Made by a program: the position numbers and the translations under genes. This document shows, one piece after another, positions 35,679 to 43,922 of a stretch of 64,000 bases of DNA. Every line of letters begins with the position of its first letter. Positions within the stretch are counted from its first letter, which is position 1. The DNA is from Moraxella pluranimalium (lineage in GTDB: Bacteria > Pseudomonadota > Gammaproteobacteria > Pseudomonadales > Moraxellaceae), in contig NZ_MUYU01000002.1 in assembly GCF_002014825.1 (NCBI RefSeq), positions 3,636-67,635 on the forward strand, in the 5' to 3' direction. A model generated the notes under the pieces. The model was not told the DNA's origin and did no database searches. It worked only from the letters and a program-made list of their open reading frames with translations.

Positions 35679-37079
35679 TTGGTCTTTTCAAGTTTAGTCT
35701 TTATCTTTTTATTCCTTCCGTTGGTGTTGATACTATATTACACCTCACCCTCTCTAAAGCTGAAAAACTGGATTTTGGTTATTTCATCCATCATTTTTTA
35801 TGCTTGGGGTGAGCCTGTTTGGGTGATTTTGCTGTTGATGTCAGCCACAGTGGACTATTGGAATGGACGACTCATTGACAAATTCAGAGGCAAGCCACTT
35901 GCCAAACTTGGTCTATTCAACACGATGGTATTTAATATTGGCTGTTTGGCAATCTTTAAATACAGTGGATTTTTGACCGAGAACTTCAATGCCATCACCG
36001 GTCTATCAGTGCCCGTGCCAAGTTTTGCACTGCCGGTTGGTATTTCATTTTATGTATTCATGTCCATTTCATACACCATCGATGTATGGCGTGGTGAAGT
36101 CAAAGCCCAAAAATCTTTTGCTTCGTTCTTGGTGTATATCGCAAACTTCCATCATTTGGTTGCAGGTCCTATCATTCGCTATGGTCATATCGCCAAAGAG
36201 ATTACTGAGCGTTATTTCAAATGGTCTGACTTTAGCGATGGTATCAACCGCTTCTCAAAAGGCTTGTTCAAAAAAGTCTTTATTGCCAATACCGCAGGCG
36301 CACTCGCAGTGCCTTTGCTAGCTCAAGATATGGAGAGTGCTACCGTATTGGGCGTATGGCTTGGTGTTGTGCTATTCTCACTACAAATCTATTTTGACTT
36401 TTCGGGTTATTCCGATATGGCAATTGGTCTTGGTAAGATGTTTGGCTTTCATTACCATGAGAACTTCAAGCACCCTTATACCGCCAAATCCATCACGGAC
36501 TTTTGGAGAAGATGGCATATTTCACTATCAAGCTTCTTCAGAGACTATGTCTATATCCCGTTGGGCGGTAATCGCTACAAACAAGTTCGCAACATCTTAG
36601 TTGTTTGGATGCTGACTGGTATTTGGCATGGAGCAAGCTGGAACTTCATAATTTGGGGTCTATACTTCGGCATTCTACTGCTTATCGAAAAATTCTTCCT
36701 TGCCAAAATTTTGGACAAGCTGCCATCAATTTTCCAACACAGTTACGCATTATTCTTCATTGTTGTTGGTTGGGCGATTTTCTATTTCACAGATTTGCAA
36801 CAGCTATTAGACAATCTGAAGATTATGTTTGGATTAACTGCCGTTCCGCTATCAGATTATGAGGATTATTCAATCATTAGCTCAAATCTGTACTGGTTCA
36901 TTTTTGCCTTGGTTGTCTGCTGGCCTGTGCATCGCAAAATGCGTGAAGCTATCGAAAAATATGGCTCACCAACCGCGCTTGCTGCTGCCGACTTTATCCA
37001 AACGATTATCTATCTAGGTTGTGCGATTGCACTGTTGGTGGGTAGCACCTACAATCCATTTATTTACTTTAGATTCTAA
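35679..37079 (+). CDS. MBOAT-family O-acetyltransferase (PatA/PacA/AlgI-like)
   Basis: A 466-residue inner-membrane protein with ~11 hydrophobic segments. MBOAT proteins pass acetyl groups across the membrane to periplasmic acetyltransferases. The family's motifs are visible: FYAWGEPVWVILL, NFHHLVAGPIIR, FWRRWHISLSSFFRDY (H280), and GIWHGASWNFIIWG with the catalytic His (H317). The start is TTG at 35679, supported by AGGTG five bases before it and by the MVFSSLVF start common in this family. It leads the operon with the DHHW and SGNH proteins downstream; that trio resembles peptidoglycan O-acetylation loci. Confidence 0.9.
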   Translation: MVFSSLVFIFLFLPLVLILYYTSPSLKLKNWILVISSIIFYAWGEPVWVILLLMSATVDYWNGRLIDKFRGKPLAKLGLFNTMVFNIGCLAIFKYSGFLTENFNAITGLSVPVPSFALPVGISFYVFMSISYTIDVWRGEVKAQKSFASFLVYIANFHHLVAGPIIRYGHIAKEITERYFKWSDFSDGINRFSKGLFKKVFIANTAGALAVPLLAQDMESATVLGVWLGVVLFSLQIYFDFSGYSDMAIGLGKMFGFHYHENFKHPYTAKSITDFWRRWHISLSSFFRDYVYIPLGGNRYKQVRNILVVWMLTGIWHGASWNFIIWGLYFGILLLIEKFFLAKILDKLPSIFQHSYALFFIVVGWAIFYFTDLQQLLDNLKIMFGLTAVPLSDYEDYSIISSNLYWFIFALVVCWPVHRKMREAIEKYGSPTALAAADFIQTIIYLGCAIALLVGSTYNPFIYFRF

Positions 37080-37095
37080 TTTAAGGAAGTAATCG

Positions 37096-38364
37096 ATGAA
37101 AAAGAAAATTGACATCCTTAATTCAGTATTATTTACCACTGTTACGATTGCTGGCGGTATCATCTTTTGGGTGATGCCACAGCAAACAGTGTCAACTGAT
37201 GAGAATCGCGAGCTAAAAAAACAACCCGTTGCGACAATGGAGTCGGTTTTTTCGGGTAAATACGGCAAGGATTTTGAAGAGTTTTATAACGACCATTTTC
37301 CTTGGCGTAATGATTGGATGGAAGTAGCTAGCCAAATTGACACCGTTAAAGGTATCAAAAATCAAGAGTTTCGTGTCATCAATACACCAACCGAACAAGC
37401 CACTCCTACTGCACCAACCGCCCAAGCTGCCGAAAAAGTCGATATTAACAAGGCAATTGCCGAAGAAGAGGCACTGGAAGCAGAATTTAGCAAAGTTCGT
37501 GGTGTGATCGTTGTTAATGGTCGCGTGGTACAAAACTTTGCAGGCTCCAAAGCAACCATTTCTCCATTTGTAGATATGCTCAACACGTATCGCAATACAC
37601 TGCCTGCTACTGTAACTATGTACGCCATGATGATCCCTGCAGGTAGTGATTATTACCTACCAAAACAGGTAAATAATGGTGTCAAGAAGGAAAAAGAAAG
37701 TATTGACTTATTTAACACCCTAATTGACCCTAGAATCATCCCTGTGCCTGCATATGAGGAAACGTGGCCGCACAAAAATGAGTACATCATGTTCCGCACA
37801 GACCATCACTGGACGGGCTTGGGTGCTTATTATGCCTATCGAGCTTTTGCAACGAGTGCAGGCATGACACCATTAGAATTATCTCAAATGCAGCATGTCA
37901 CCACCGAAGGCACTTTTTTGGGTAGCTTATTTAACTACACCAAAGACCAAGAGCTCAAGAAAAATCCTGACACATTGGATTATTACAAAATTCCAGGCGA
38001 TTATACCGTTACCATCTATCCAAAGAGCAATCCTAAAGGCATTCCTGGCCAGCTATTGGTTGAAAACTCCAAAAGCTATGGCGTTTTCTTAGGTGGTGAC
38101 TGGCCTTTAACGCATATTAAAAATAACCAACCACAAAACAACAAAAAATTACTCGTAGTCAAAGATTCTTTCGGGAATGCTCTCAGTACGTATCTAGGTT
38201 ACCACTATAGTGACGTTTATGTAATAGACTATCGTCATTTTAAAGGCAATATACCTCAATTTATCGCCGAAAATGGCATTACAGACTTCCTGTATGCACA
38301 CAACACATTTGCAGCCAATTCTAAAGCCGTGGTAAAATACGGCACGCAAATGCTTAAAAACTAA
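37096..38364 (+). CDS. DHHW/AlgX-like periplasmic O-acetyltransferase
   Basis: A 422-residue protein with one N-terminal transmembrane or signal segment (residues ~8-28) and a periplasmic SGNH-like catalytic domain. Motifs: DENRELKKQP and HFPWRNDWMEV near the N-terminus, FRTDHHWTGLGAYYAYRAF (D236, H238) and VVKDSFGNALSTY (S358), forming the Ser-His-Asp triad expected in the AlgJ/AlgX/DHHW group. The enzyme would take acetyl from the MBOAT protein encoded 16 bp upstream and put it on a periplasmic polymer. AAGGAAG is the ribosome-binding site. A Pro/Ala/Thr-rich insert lies at ~residues 95-120. The specific polymer is inferred. Confidence 0.82.
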   Translation: MKKKIDILNSVLFTTVTIAGGIIFWVMPQQTVSTDENRELKKQPVATMESVFSGKYGKDFEEFYNDHFPWRNDWMEVASQIDTVKGIKNQEFRVINTPTEQATPTAPTAQAAEKVDINKAIAEEEALEAEFSKVRGVIVVNGRVVQNFAGSKATISPFVDMLNTYRNTLPATVTMYAMMIPAGSDYYLPKQVNNGVKKEKESIDLFNTLIDPRIIPVPAYEETWPHKNEYIMFRTDHHWTGLGAYYAYRAFATSAGMTPLELSQMQHVTTEGTFLGSLFNYTKDQELKKNPDTLDYYKIPGDYTVTIYPKSNPKGIPGQLLVENSKSYGVFLGGDWPLTHIKNNQPQNNKKLLVVKDSFGNALSTYLGYHYSDVYVIDYRHFKGNIPQFIAENGITDFLYAHNTFAANSKAVVKYGTQMLKN

Positions 38365-38372
38365 AGGTTAAT

Positions 38373-39713
38373 ATGAATTCATCTAAAAAAATCATCCCAT
38401 TATTTGGCTTGGGCGCCGCTCTATTGTCATCGTCTGCTCTAGCAAACAACAATGGCATTACCACAACAATCGTCAAGCACGATCCTAATGCTGCGATTAC
38501 GATCACCAATAGCGCCCCTGCTTTTACTACCAACGCTGGCAATACGGTGGCAACCAAAGAGTATGTTCCTTTGGAGCCAAATGCACCATATAACATCAAT
38601 CATCATCTCAATCGCATTGAGAATGCAAACGAAAAAACATTGGGTAGCCTTTTGACCAAATGGCGATCAAACGACCAACCTATCGTTGTCGCTCACTTCG
38701 GTGACTCACACATCCAAACCGGCTGGCAAGTGGGCGCAATCCGTAAGGCATTTCAGCAAGAGCGTGGCAATGCCGGTCGAGGCATGATTTTCCCCTACTC
38801 AATCGCCAAAACCTATTCGCAAGAAGACTATTCAAGCAGCTTTACCGGCACTTGGAAAACTTCAAATAGCATCTACCAACCACCAAAAATCGGCGTTGGT
38901 ATTTCAGGCTTTGTAGCAACAACCCAAAGTGCGCATGCGCAGGTCAACTTTGCTTTTAGCAAATCAAGTCAAGAACTAGGCAACGTTCAAGCTAAGCTAC
39001 TATTTAGAGCTTTGAATGGTAGTTACAACATCACCATGAGCAATGACTACACAAGCCAAACCAAGACTGTAGATAGCCAATTTGGCGACCCTACACAAGA
39101 AATCGTTTTTGACTTGCCAAATTCTAGCAAAGACCTAAAAATCACGATTGAAAAGAACGGCTCAAGCAATTCAACATTTGAGTTTCATGGGCTAGACCTA
39201 AGAAATCCAAATTCCAAAAATGGCGTTGTCTATCACAACCTAGGTGTTGGTGGCGCTGCTTATACCGCTCTTTTGCAACAAAAATTCTTTGAAGAGCAAT
39301 TTGCAAATCTAAAAGCGGATTTGGTTGTGCTTGATTGGGGCACCAATGACGTAATTTACACAAACAAAATTGCTGATAATTTTGAAAGTAATGTTCGTAA
39401 AACCATCCGCAAAGTACGTAGCATCAACCCTAATGCCGCCATTGTATTGCCTAGCGTACAAGAGGCACGCTTTAAAGGTCGCAACATCACTGTGTCAGAA
39501 GATTATGAAGCGTTAATGCGTCGTATTGCGTTCGAGGAAGGCTGTCTGTATTATGACTGGTATAACATTTCTGGCGGTCATAACTCGGTCAATCTGTGGA
39601 AGGATCTAGGCTTTGCCTCAAAAGACACCATCCACCTAAACGGCAAAGGATATCGTGTACGCGCACAACTATTTGCAAATGCAATGCTATCAACACTAGA
39701 TGCTTACAAATAA
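38373..39713 (+). CDS. Secreted SGNH-family esterase, probably Ape1-like peptidoglycan O-acetylesterase
   Basis: A 446-residue exported protein (signal peptide ending in ALA). Block I is VVAHFGDSHIQTGW (S112), followed not by the usual short linker but by a ~150-residue beta-rich insert (residues ~140-290) and then block III (VLDWGTNDVIY) and block V (KDTIHLNGKGY; D418, H421). A carbohydrate-binding insert after block I in an SGNH hydrolase is the layout of the Neisseria Ape1 peptidoglycan O-acetylesterase. It is the last gene of the MBOAT-DHHW-SGNH operon, 8 bp after the DHHW stop, with AAAGG before the ATG and a terminator at 39726. The substrate is inferred. Confidence 0.8.
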   Translation: MNSSKKIIPLFGLGAALLSSSALANNNGITTTIVKHDPNAAITITNSAPAFTTNAGNTVATKEYVPLEPNAPYNINHHLNRIENANEKTLGSLLTKWRSNDQPIVVAHFGDSHIQTGWQVGAIRKAFQQERGNAGRGMIFPYSIAKTYSQEDYSSSFTGTWKTSNSIYQPPKIGVGISGFVATTQSAHAQVNFAFSKSSQELGNVQAKLLFRALNGSYNITMSNDYTSQTKTVDSQFGDPTQEIVFDLPNSSKDLKITIEKNGSSNSTFEFHGLDLRNPNSKNGVVYHNLGVGGAAYTALLQQKFFEEQFANLKADLVVLDWGTNDVIYTNKIADNFESNVRKTIRKVRSINPNAAIVLPSVQEARFKGRNITVSEDYEALMRRIAFEEGCLYYDWYNISGGHNSVNLWKDLGFASKDTIHLNGKGYRVRAQLFANAMLSTLDAYK

Positions 39714-39724
39714 TTGCTTTATCC

Positions 39725-39767
39725 CAAAAAACCTGTATTTGACTTAGTTGGATACAGGTTTTTTATT
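39725..39767 (+). terminator. Intrinsic terminator of the O-acetylation operon
   Basis: AAAAAACCTGTAT (39726-39738) pairs with ATACAGGTTTTTT (39752-39764), perfect, 13-base loop, then A/T-rich. Confidence 0.85.
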
Positions 39768-39806
39768 AAGATACTGCATTATTCAATAAACAATCACAAA
39801 AAACAC

Positions 39807-39834
39807 TTGCCAAATAAAATTTTTCGGTTATAAT
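39807..39834 (+). promoter_or_regulatory. Promoter of tRNA-Leu(TAG)
   Basis: TTGCCA (39807-39812) and TATAAT (39829-39834) with a 16-bp spacer, 51 bp before the tRNA. Confidence 0.8.
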
Positions 39835-39885
39835 AGTCGCCATCAAGACGATAAGTAGATTGCAAAGCGTGCTTGAACCCAACAT

Positions 39886-39970
39886 GGGGTCGTGGCGGAA
39901 TTGGTAGACGCACTGGATTTAGGTTCCAGCGCCGCGAGGTGTGAGAGTTCGAGTCTCTCCGACCCCACCA
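39886..39970 (+). tRNA. tRNA-Leu(TAG)
   Basis: An 85-nt class II tRNA: acceptor stem GGGGTCG/CGACCCC, anticodon stem CTGGA/TCCAG with loop TTTAGGT and anticodon TAG, long variable arm, T-arm GAGAG-TTCGAGT-CTCTC, encoded CCA. It reads CUN codons. Confidence 0.97.
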
Positions 39971-39978
39971 TATATCAG

Positions 39979-40009
39979 GCTCACATTCTTTTTGGATGTG
40001 AGTTTTTTA
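39979..40009 (+). terminator. Terminator of tRNA-Leu(TAG)
   Basis: CTCACAT (39980-39986) pairs with ATGTGAG (39996-40002), followed by six T. Confidence 0.85.
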
Positions 40010-40105
40010 TTGCCTATTTTCCGGTCAAAATTCATAAAATCACTTTGAGAAATCAACAATCCTTTATATAATAAGACATCACTATTTATTCTGATTGGTA
40101 TCTCA

Positions 40106-40504
40106 ATGTCCAACCAAAATACCTACGCCAACCAAATGAAAGGCAAAACAGGCATCCGCCGTGTCATCAAGGCAACCGGCTATTCGATTGATGGCTTTAA
40201 GGCAGCCTACAAAAGTGAAGCAGCCTTTCGCCAAGTGGCATGGCTCAATCTCATCTTGGCGACTGCCTTGATTTTTTTGCCATTTAGCCTACCTGTCAAG
40301 ATGATTTTATTACTTGTATCGGCGCTCTCTGTCATCGTTGAGCTATTTAATACAGGGCTAGAAGCAGCGATTGACCGCATTTCCGATGAATTTCATCCCC
40401 TATCCAAAGTCGCCAAAGATGTCGGCTCTGCTGCCCAGCTTGTTGTTTTGACCTTGCAATTTATCGTTTGGGCGATGGCGATTTATCAAGCTTATGTTGC
40501 TTAA
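40106..40504 (+). CDS. dgkA: DgkA, diacylglycerol kinase
   Basis: A 132-residue inner-membrane kinase that recycles diacylglycerol to phosphatidic acid. Three transmembrane helices (residues ~42-60, 64-82 and 105-130) and the signature VELFNTGLEAAIDRIS (catalytic Glu) with HPLSKVAKDVGSAAQLV match the DgkA family. An N-terminal amphipathic segment (GFKAAYKSEAAFRQ) is typical. The length is near E. coli DgkA (122). Confidence 0.95.
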   Translation: MSNQNTYANQMKGKTGIRRVIKATGYSIDGFKAAYKSEAAFRQVAWLNLILATALIFLPFSLPVKMILLLVSALSVIVELFNTGLEAAIDRISDEFHPLSKVAKDVGSAAQLVVLTLQFIVWAMAIYQAYVA

Positions 40505-40540
40505 TCTTAGCTTTTTATTTGATTTATAAGGATTAATTTT

Positions 40541-41605
40541 TTGAGCATTACTCGCACCATTACTCTGACCCTAAGCCCGCACGAACAGCGTACCTTAGTC
40601 GGCGAATATAACAAACACTTAAAATACATTCAAGAACGCCTAGAAGTCCAAATCACGCATCGCCAAGATAAATTTGTCATTACAGGCGCACTCACATCAG
40701 TTGAGCGAGCTGAGATTATTTTGACCAAGCTTGCCGAACTTGCCCAAGAACAAGATGACATCGACGGCGAACAACTGCATCTGATTATCCAATCAAGCCT
40801 ATCTCGTGAGCATGAGCAAGCTGAACACACAAGTCCACAAGGCTTTGGCGATGTCACCCTACGCACTCGCAAAGGTAAAATCACGCCGCGCGGCTATAAT
40901 CAACAGCAATATGTCAAAAAAATTCTTGTCTCTGACATCTCATTTGGTGTCGGCCCTGCTGGTACGGGTAAGACCTATCTTGCGGTGGCTTGTGCGGTTG
41001 ATATGATGGAGCGTGGCGAGATTGAGCGGATTTTGCTTGTGCGTCCTGCGGTTGAAGCAGGCGAAAAACTGGGCTTTTTGCCGGGCGATTTGACCCAAAA
41101 AATCGACCCGTATCTACGCCCCCTATACGATGCACTCTATGAGATGCTCGGCTTTGAAAAAGTTGGTAAACTACTCGAACGCCAAATCATCGAAGTCGCC
41201 CCACTTGCCTATATGCGTGGTCGTACGCTGAATAATTCTTTTGTCATCTTGGATGAAGCGCAAAACACCACACCTGAGCAGATGAAGATGTTTTTGACTC
41301 GTCTTGGCTTTGGTTCTCGTGCGGTCATCACAGGCGATATGACGCAGGTGGACTTGCCACGGGGTCATAAGTCAGGTCTGGCGCAGGCCCTACAAATCCT
41401 ATCAAAAATCGATGAAATTCACATCACTCGCTTTGATAGCAAAGATGTCGTACGCCATCATTTGGTACAAAAAATCGTTCAGGCTTATGATGCTTTTGAT
41501 GAAGAGCAAGAAAAGCTACAAGCTGAGCGCAAAGCACTGCGACTGGCAGAACAACAGGCCAAACAAGCCCAAGACAATCAAGAAAATACCGAGAGCCAAT
41601 CATGA
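40541..41605 (+). CDS. ybeZ: PhoH-like ATPase (YbeZ)
   Basis: A 354-residue cytoplasmic P-loop ATPase linked to RNA metabolism with YbeY. Walker A FGVGPAGTGKTYLAVACA is at ~residues 133-150, Walker B SFVILDEAQNTTP near 240, with GDMTQVDLPRGHKSGL near 270. An N-terminal KH-like segment and a charged C-terminal helix complete it. The start is TTG at 40541 behind AAGGATT; no ATG alternative exists near the N-terminus. The stop overlaps the ybeY start by 4 bp (ATGA). Confidence 0.93.
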   Translation: MSITRTITLTLSPHEQRTLVGEYNKHLKYIQERLEVQITHRQDKFVITGALTSVERAEIILTKLAELAQEQDDIDGEQLHLIIQSSLSREHEQAEHTSPQGFGDVTLRTRKGKITPRGYNQQQYVKKILVSDISFGVGPAGTGKTYLAVACAVDMMERGEIERILLVRPAVEAGEKLGFLPGDLTQKIDPYLRPLYDALYEMLGFEKVGKLLERQIIEVAPLAYMRGRTLNNSFVILDEAQNTTPEQMKMFLTRLGFGSRAVITGDMTQVDLPRGHKSGLAQALQILSKIDEIHITRFDSKDVVRHHLVQKIVQAYDAFDEEQEKLQAERKALRLAEQQAKQAQDNQENTESQS

Positions 41606-42144
41606 GCCATCAAGTTTTTGTGAGTTTTGCTGAGCAGTTAGCCGATGAGCAAGTAGCTGTTTATGATGCTATTGATTTTGAGCATATCTTGACACACACG
41701 CTTGATGTGATGACACGCAAATTAAGTGATGGCGTAGAGTTTCGCTATTTTGTAGATGCACAAGCCTATTGGGATAAGCCAAAATCGCTTGGCATCTATG
41801 TCACTGACGATGTCGAAGGCAGACAGCTCAATCTCGATGCTCGTGGCAAGGATTATGCCACCAATGTACTATCTTATCCAAGTGAATTGCCTGCGTTTAT
41901 GATGAGTGAGCTGCCAGAGATTGAGCTTGGCGAGTTGATTTTTTGCCACCAAGTGGTACAAAAAGAAGCTGATGAACAATGCAAGACTTTTGAGCATCAT
42001 TTTACGCATTTGATTGTGCATGGTATTTTGCACTTATTGGGCTTTGACCATGAAATTAGCGATGCCGATGCCGATGAGATGGAAGGCTTTGAGATTGAGA
42101 TTTTGGCAGGATTAGGGATTGACAATCCCTATCTTGAGCAGTAA
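41602..42144 (+). CDS. ybeY: YbeY, endoribonuclease/rRNA maturation factor
   Basis: YbeY is a zinc metalloprotein needed for 16S rRNA 3'-end maturation and ribosome quality control. The signature HLIVHGILHLLGFDHE (H-x3-H-x5-H zinc site) is near residue 137, and YATNVLSYPSEL matches the family's central stretch. The length is 180 residues. Translationally coupled to the phoH-like gene by an ATGA overlap. The usual following genes (ybeX, lnt) are absent; a bidirectional terminator and convergent pyrF follow. Confidence 0.95.
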   Translation: MSHQVFVSFAEQLADEQVAVYDAIDFEHILTHTLDVMTRKLSDGVEFRYFVDAQAYWDKPKSLGIYVTDDVEGRQLNLDARGKDYATNVLSYPSELPAFMMSELPEIELGELIFCHQVVQKEADEQCKTFEHHFTHLIVHGILHLLGFDHEISDADADEMEGFEIEILAGLGIDNPYLEQ

Positions 42145-42156
42145 ACACATTCACAA

Positions 42157-42192
42157 CATAAAGCCCTTGTAGATACATCAAGGGCTTTATTA
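42157..42192. terminator. Bidirectional terminator between ybeY and pyrF
   Basis: ATAAAGCCCTTG (42158-42169) and CAAGGGCTTTAT (42179-42190) form a perfect 12-bp stem with a 9-base loop. Confidence 0.85.
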
Positions 42193-42203
42193 TTACGCAC
42201 GCA

Positions 42204-42893
42204 TCAAATCTGCGACAAAATCAGCTTTAGCTTCTCATTTGGATTATCCGCACCAGTAATAGAGCGTCCGATTACCAGATAATCTGAGCCATTTGCCAAA
42301 GCATCACTTGGTGTACAAATGCGCTTTTGGTCATCTTTGGCATCATCATTTAGGCGAATACCCGGAGTGACAAGCTTAAAATCAGCACCAAACTGCTGTT
42401 TTAGCATCTTGCTCTCTTGAGCTGAGCAGACCACACCATCTAAGCCTGCTTGATGTGTCAGCCCTGCCAAATGCAGCACCTGCTCACTTGCCGTACGAGC
42501 AATGCCAAGCTCGGCTAAGTTGGCATCCGTCATCGATGTCAACACCGTCACAGCGATCAGTAGTGTATCATAACCCCCCGCTGTCAATCGCTCCTTACAT
42601 AGGCGCATCGCATCCGTGCCGACACTGGCATGAATATTAGTCATCCACACACCCATATCAGCGGCCGATAGCACCGCTTGCGCTGTGGTATTGGGGATGT
42701 CATGGAATTTCAGATCCAAAAACACTTCAAATCCACGCTGATGAAATGCCTTGACCACATCCACACCACAGACGGTAAACAGCTCTTTACCCACCTTTAG
42801 ACGGCATAGCGACGGATCTAAACTATCCGCCAGCACCAAAGCATCAGTTAAATTGTGCTTATCCACCGCAACAATCACAGGTGATGTACTCAT
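42204..42893 (-). CDS. pyrF: PyrF, orotidine-5'-phosphate decarboxylase
   Basis: PyrF makes UMP from OMP, the last step of de novo pyrimidine synthesis. A TIM-barrel protein of 229 residues: [14 protein letters not shown] near the N-terminus, [11 protein letters not shown], and the catalytic stretch [18 protein letters not shown] (Asp-Lys-Asp), then LVTPGIRL and [15 protein letters not shown] at the phosphate site. GGAGTGAATT precedes the ATG. It is downstream of lapA on the same strand but a terminator lies between them. Confidence 0.96.
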   Translation of the reverse strand: MSTSPVIVAVDKHNLTDALVLADSLDPSLCRLKVGKELFTVCGVDVVKAFHQRGFEVFLDLKFHDIPNTTAQAVLSAADMGVWMTNIHASVGTDAMRLCKERLTAGGYDTLLIAVTVLTSMTDANLAELGIARTASEQVLHLAGLTHQAGLDGVVCSAQESKMLKQQFGADFKLVTPGIRLNDDAKDDQKRICTPSDALANGSDYLVIGRSITGADNPNEKLKLILSQI

Positions 42894-42922
42894 AATTCAC
42901 TCCAAAATCAAAATTCAAGCAA

Positions 42923-42956
42923 TAAAAAACCGTCTGTTTCAACGGTTTTTATTTTA
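42923..42956 (-). terminator. Terminator of lapA
   Basis: AAAAACCGT (42925-42933) pairs with ACGGTTTTT (42942-42950), perfect, with a T run on the minus strand; 9 bp past the lapA stop. Confidence 0.8.
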
Positions 42957-42964
42957 TCATACTT

Positions 42965-43357
42965 TTATGATGACGTATGGTTTACTTGCTGTTGTGGTGC
43001 ATTGACCGTCGTCTCAGTCATCGCAGCCAAAGTGTCATTTTGGCGAGCCAATTCAAGCTGTTTAGCTTGCTCGGCAAGCTTTAGATTGGCATCGGTCAAT
43101 TGCCCTTGGATGGTATTGACTTCTTTTTTCAAGCGGCTGATTTCCCACTTGTTTTGTAGCACGCGGAATAGCAATAGCGCCAACAGAACGCCAATTAACA
43201 CGCCCAAGAAAATGGTCGCAACAAGCACCAAGCCAAGACTCATGTTGGCAACTTGTGAAAATAGCAAATTAACGGTCACTGCTTGATTGTTCAGCACGAC
43301 CAATGCCAGTGAATATGCAAAAGCAATAACCAATAAAACAATAAGAACAATATGCAT
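42965..43357 (-). CDS. LapA-domain (DUF1049) membrane protein
   Basis: A 130-residue protein with two transmembrane helices (residues ~2-22 and 42-65) and a C-terminal coiled coil (ISRLKKEVNTIQGQLTDANLKLAEQAKQ in outline). This is the LapA/YciS type, which in E. coli acts with LapB (YciM) on LpxC turnover and LPS assembly. The placement right after ihfB is the conserved rpsA-ihfB-lapA order. lapB is not seen here: pyrF follows after a terminator. Confidence 0.85.
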   Translation of the reverse strand: MHIVLIVLLVIAFAYSLALVVLNNQAVTVNLLFSQVANMSLGLVLVATIFLGVLIGVLLALLLFRVLQNKWEISRLKKEVNTIQGQLTDANLKLAEQAKQLELARQNDTLAAMTETTVNAPQQQVNHTSS

Positions 43358-43383
43358 AATAAACTCAGAGTTATAATAATGGA

Positions 43384-43689
43384 TTAATCATTGATGGCAT
43401 TGACAGATTCACGCAGTGCTTTACCCGGTTTGAAAAATGGTACAGCTTTTGCACCGACAGACACCTTCTCACCTGTGCGTGGATTGCGTGCTTCACGAGC
43501 TTCACGATGATGTAAGCAAAAGCTACCAAAACCACGAATTTCGATACGCCCATCATGCACGAGCTCATCGACCATCATCGCAAGAATCAATCGAACAGCT
43601 TCATCGACGATATGCTCTTCTAGCCCATCCGCATTTGCTGCCAAATTAGAAATCAAATCAGATTTATTGATTACCGCTTGCGCTTGCAT
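43384..43689 (-). CDS. ihfB: IhfB, integration host factor subunit beta
   Basis: IHF-beta pairs with IHF-alpha to bend DNA at specific sites. 101 residues with the HU/IHF fold: NKSDLISNLA at the N-terminus, DGRIEIRGFGSFCLHHREAREARNPRTGEKV (the DNA-binding arm with GFGSF and RNP), and KAVPFFKPGKALRE. A few extra residues (MQAQAVI) precede the usual start; AGGATGT before the ATG at 43689 supports it. Confidence 0.96.
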   Translation of the reverse strand: MQAQAVINKSDLISNLAANADGLEEHIVDEAVRLILAMMVDELVHDGRIEIRGFGSFCLHHREAREARNPRTGEKVSVGAKAVPFFKPGKALRESVNAIND

Positions 43690-43873
43690 ACATCCTACCT
43701 TTTACACTGCAAAATCATTTGTCAAAAATTACAAATCATTGTGGGATTGGTTAATGATAGCCCAAAACCTACAAAAAGTGAATGGATTTTTTGTTAAAAT
43801 TCATCAAATTAGTCAATTATTTAGCAGTTGGTTATATTCATTGGCTTAATCACCGAAATTTTTCTTATCAATG

Positions 43874-43908
43874 ACAAAAAGCGATGAGTCAAACCCATCG
43901 CTTTTTTT
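43874..43908 (-). terminator. Terminator of rpsA
   Basis: AAAAAGCGATG (43876-43886) and CATCGCTTTTT (43896-43906) form a perfect stem with T runs; it lies 15 bp past the rpsA stop, so ihfB has its own promoter or relies on read-through. Confidence 0.85.
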
Positions 43909-43922
43909 GCAAAGACAATCAA

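Noticed and set aside
35679..39713. Alginate acetylation locus (algI/J/X)
   Set aside because: No alginate synthase, export or epimerase genes are nearby, and the third gene is an SGNH esterase with an insert as in peptidoglycan esterases.
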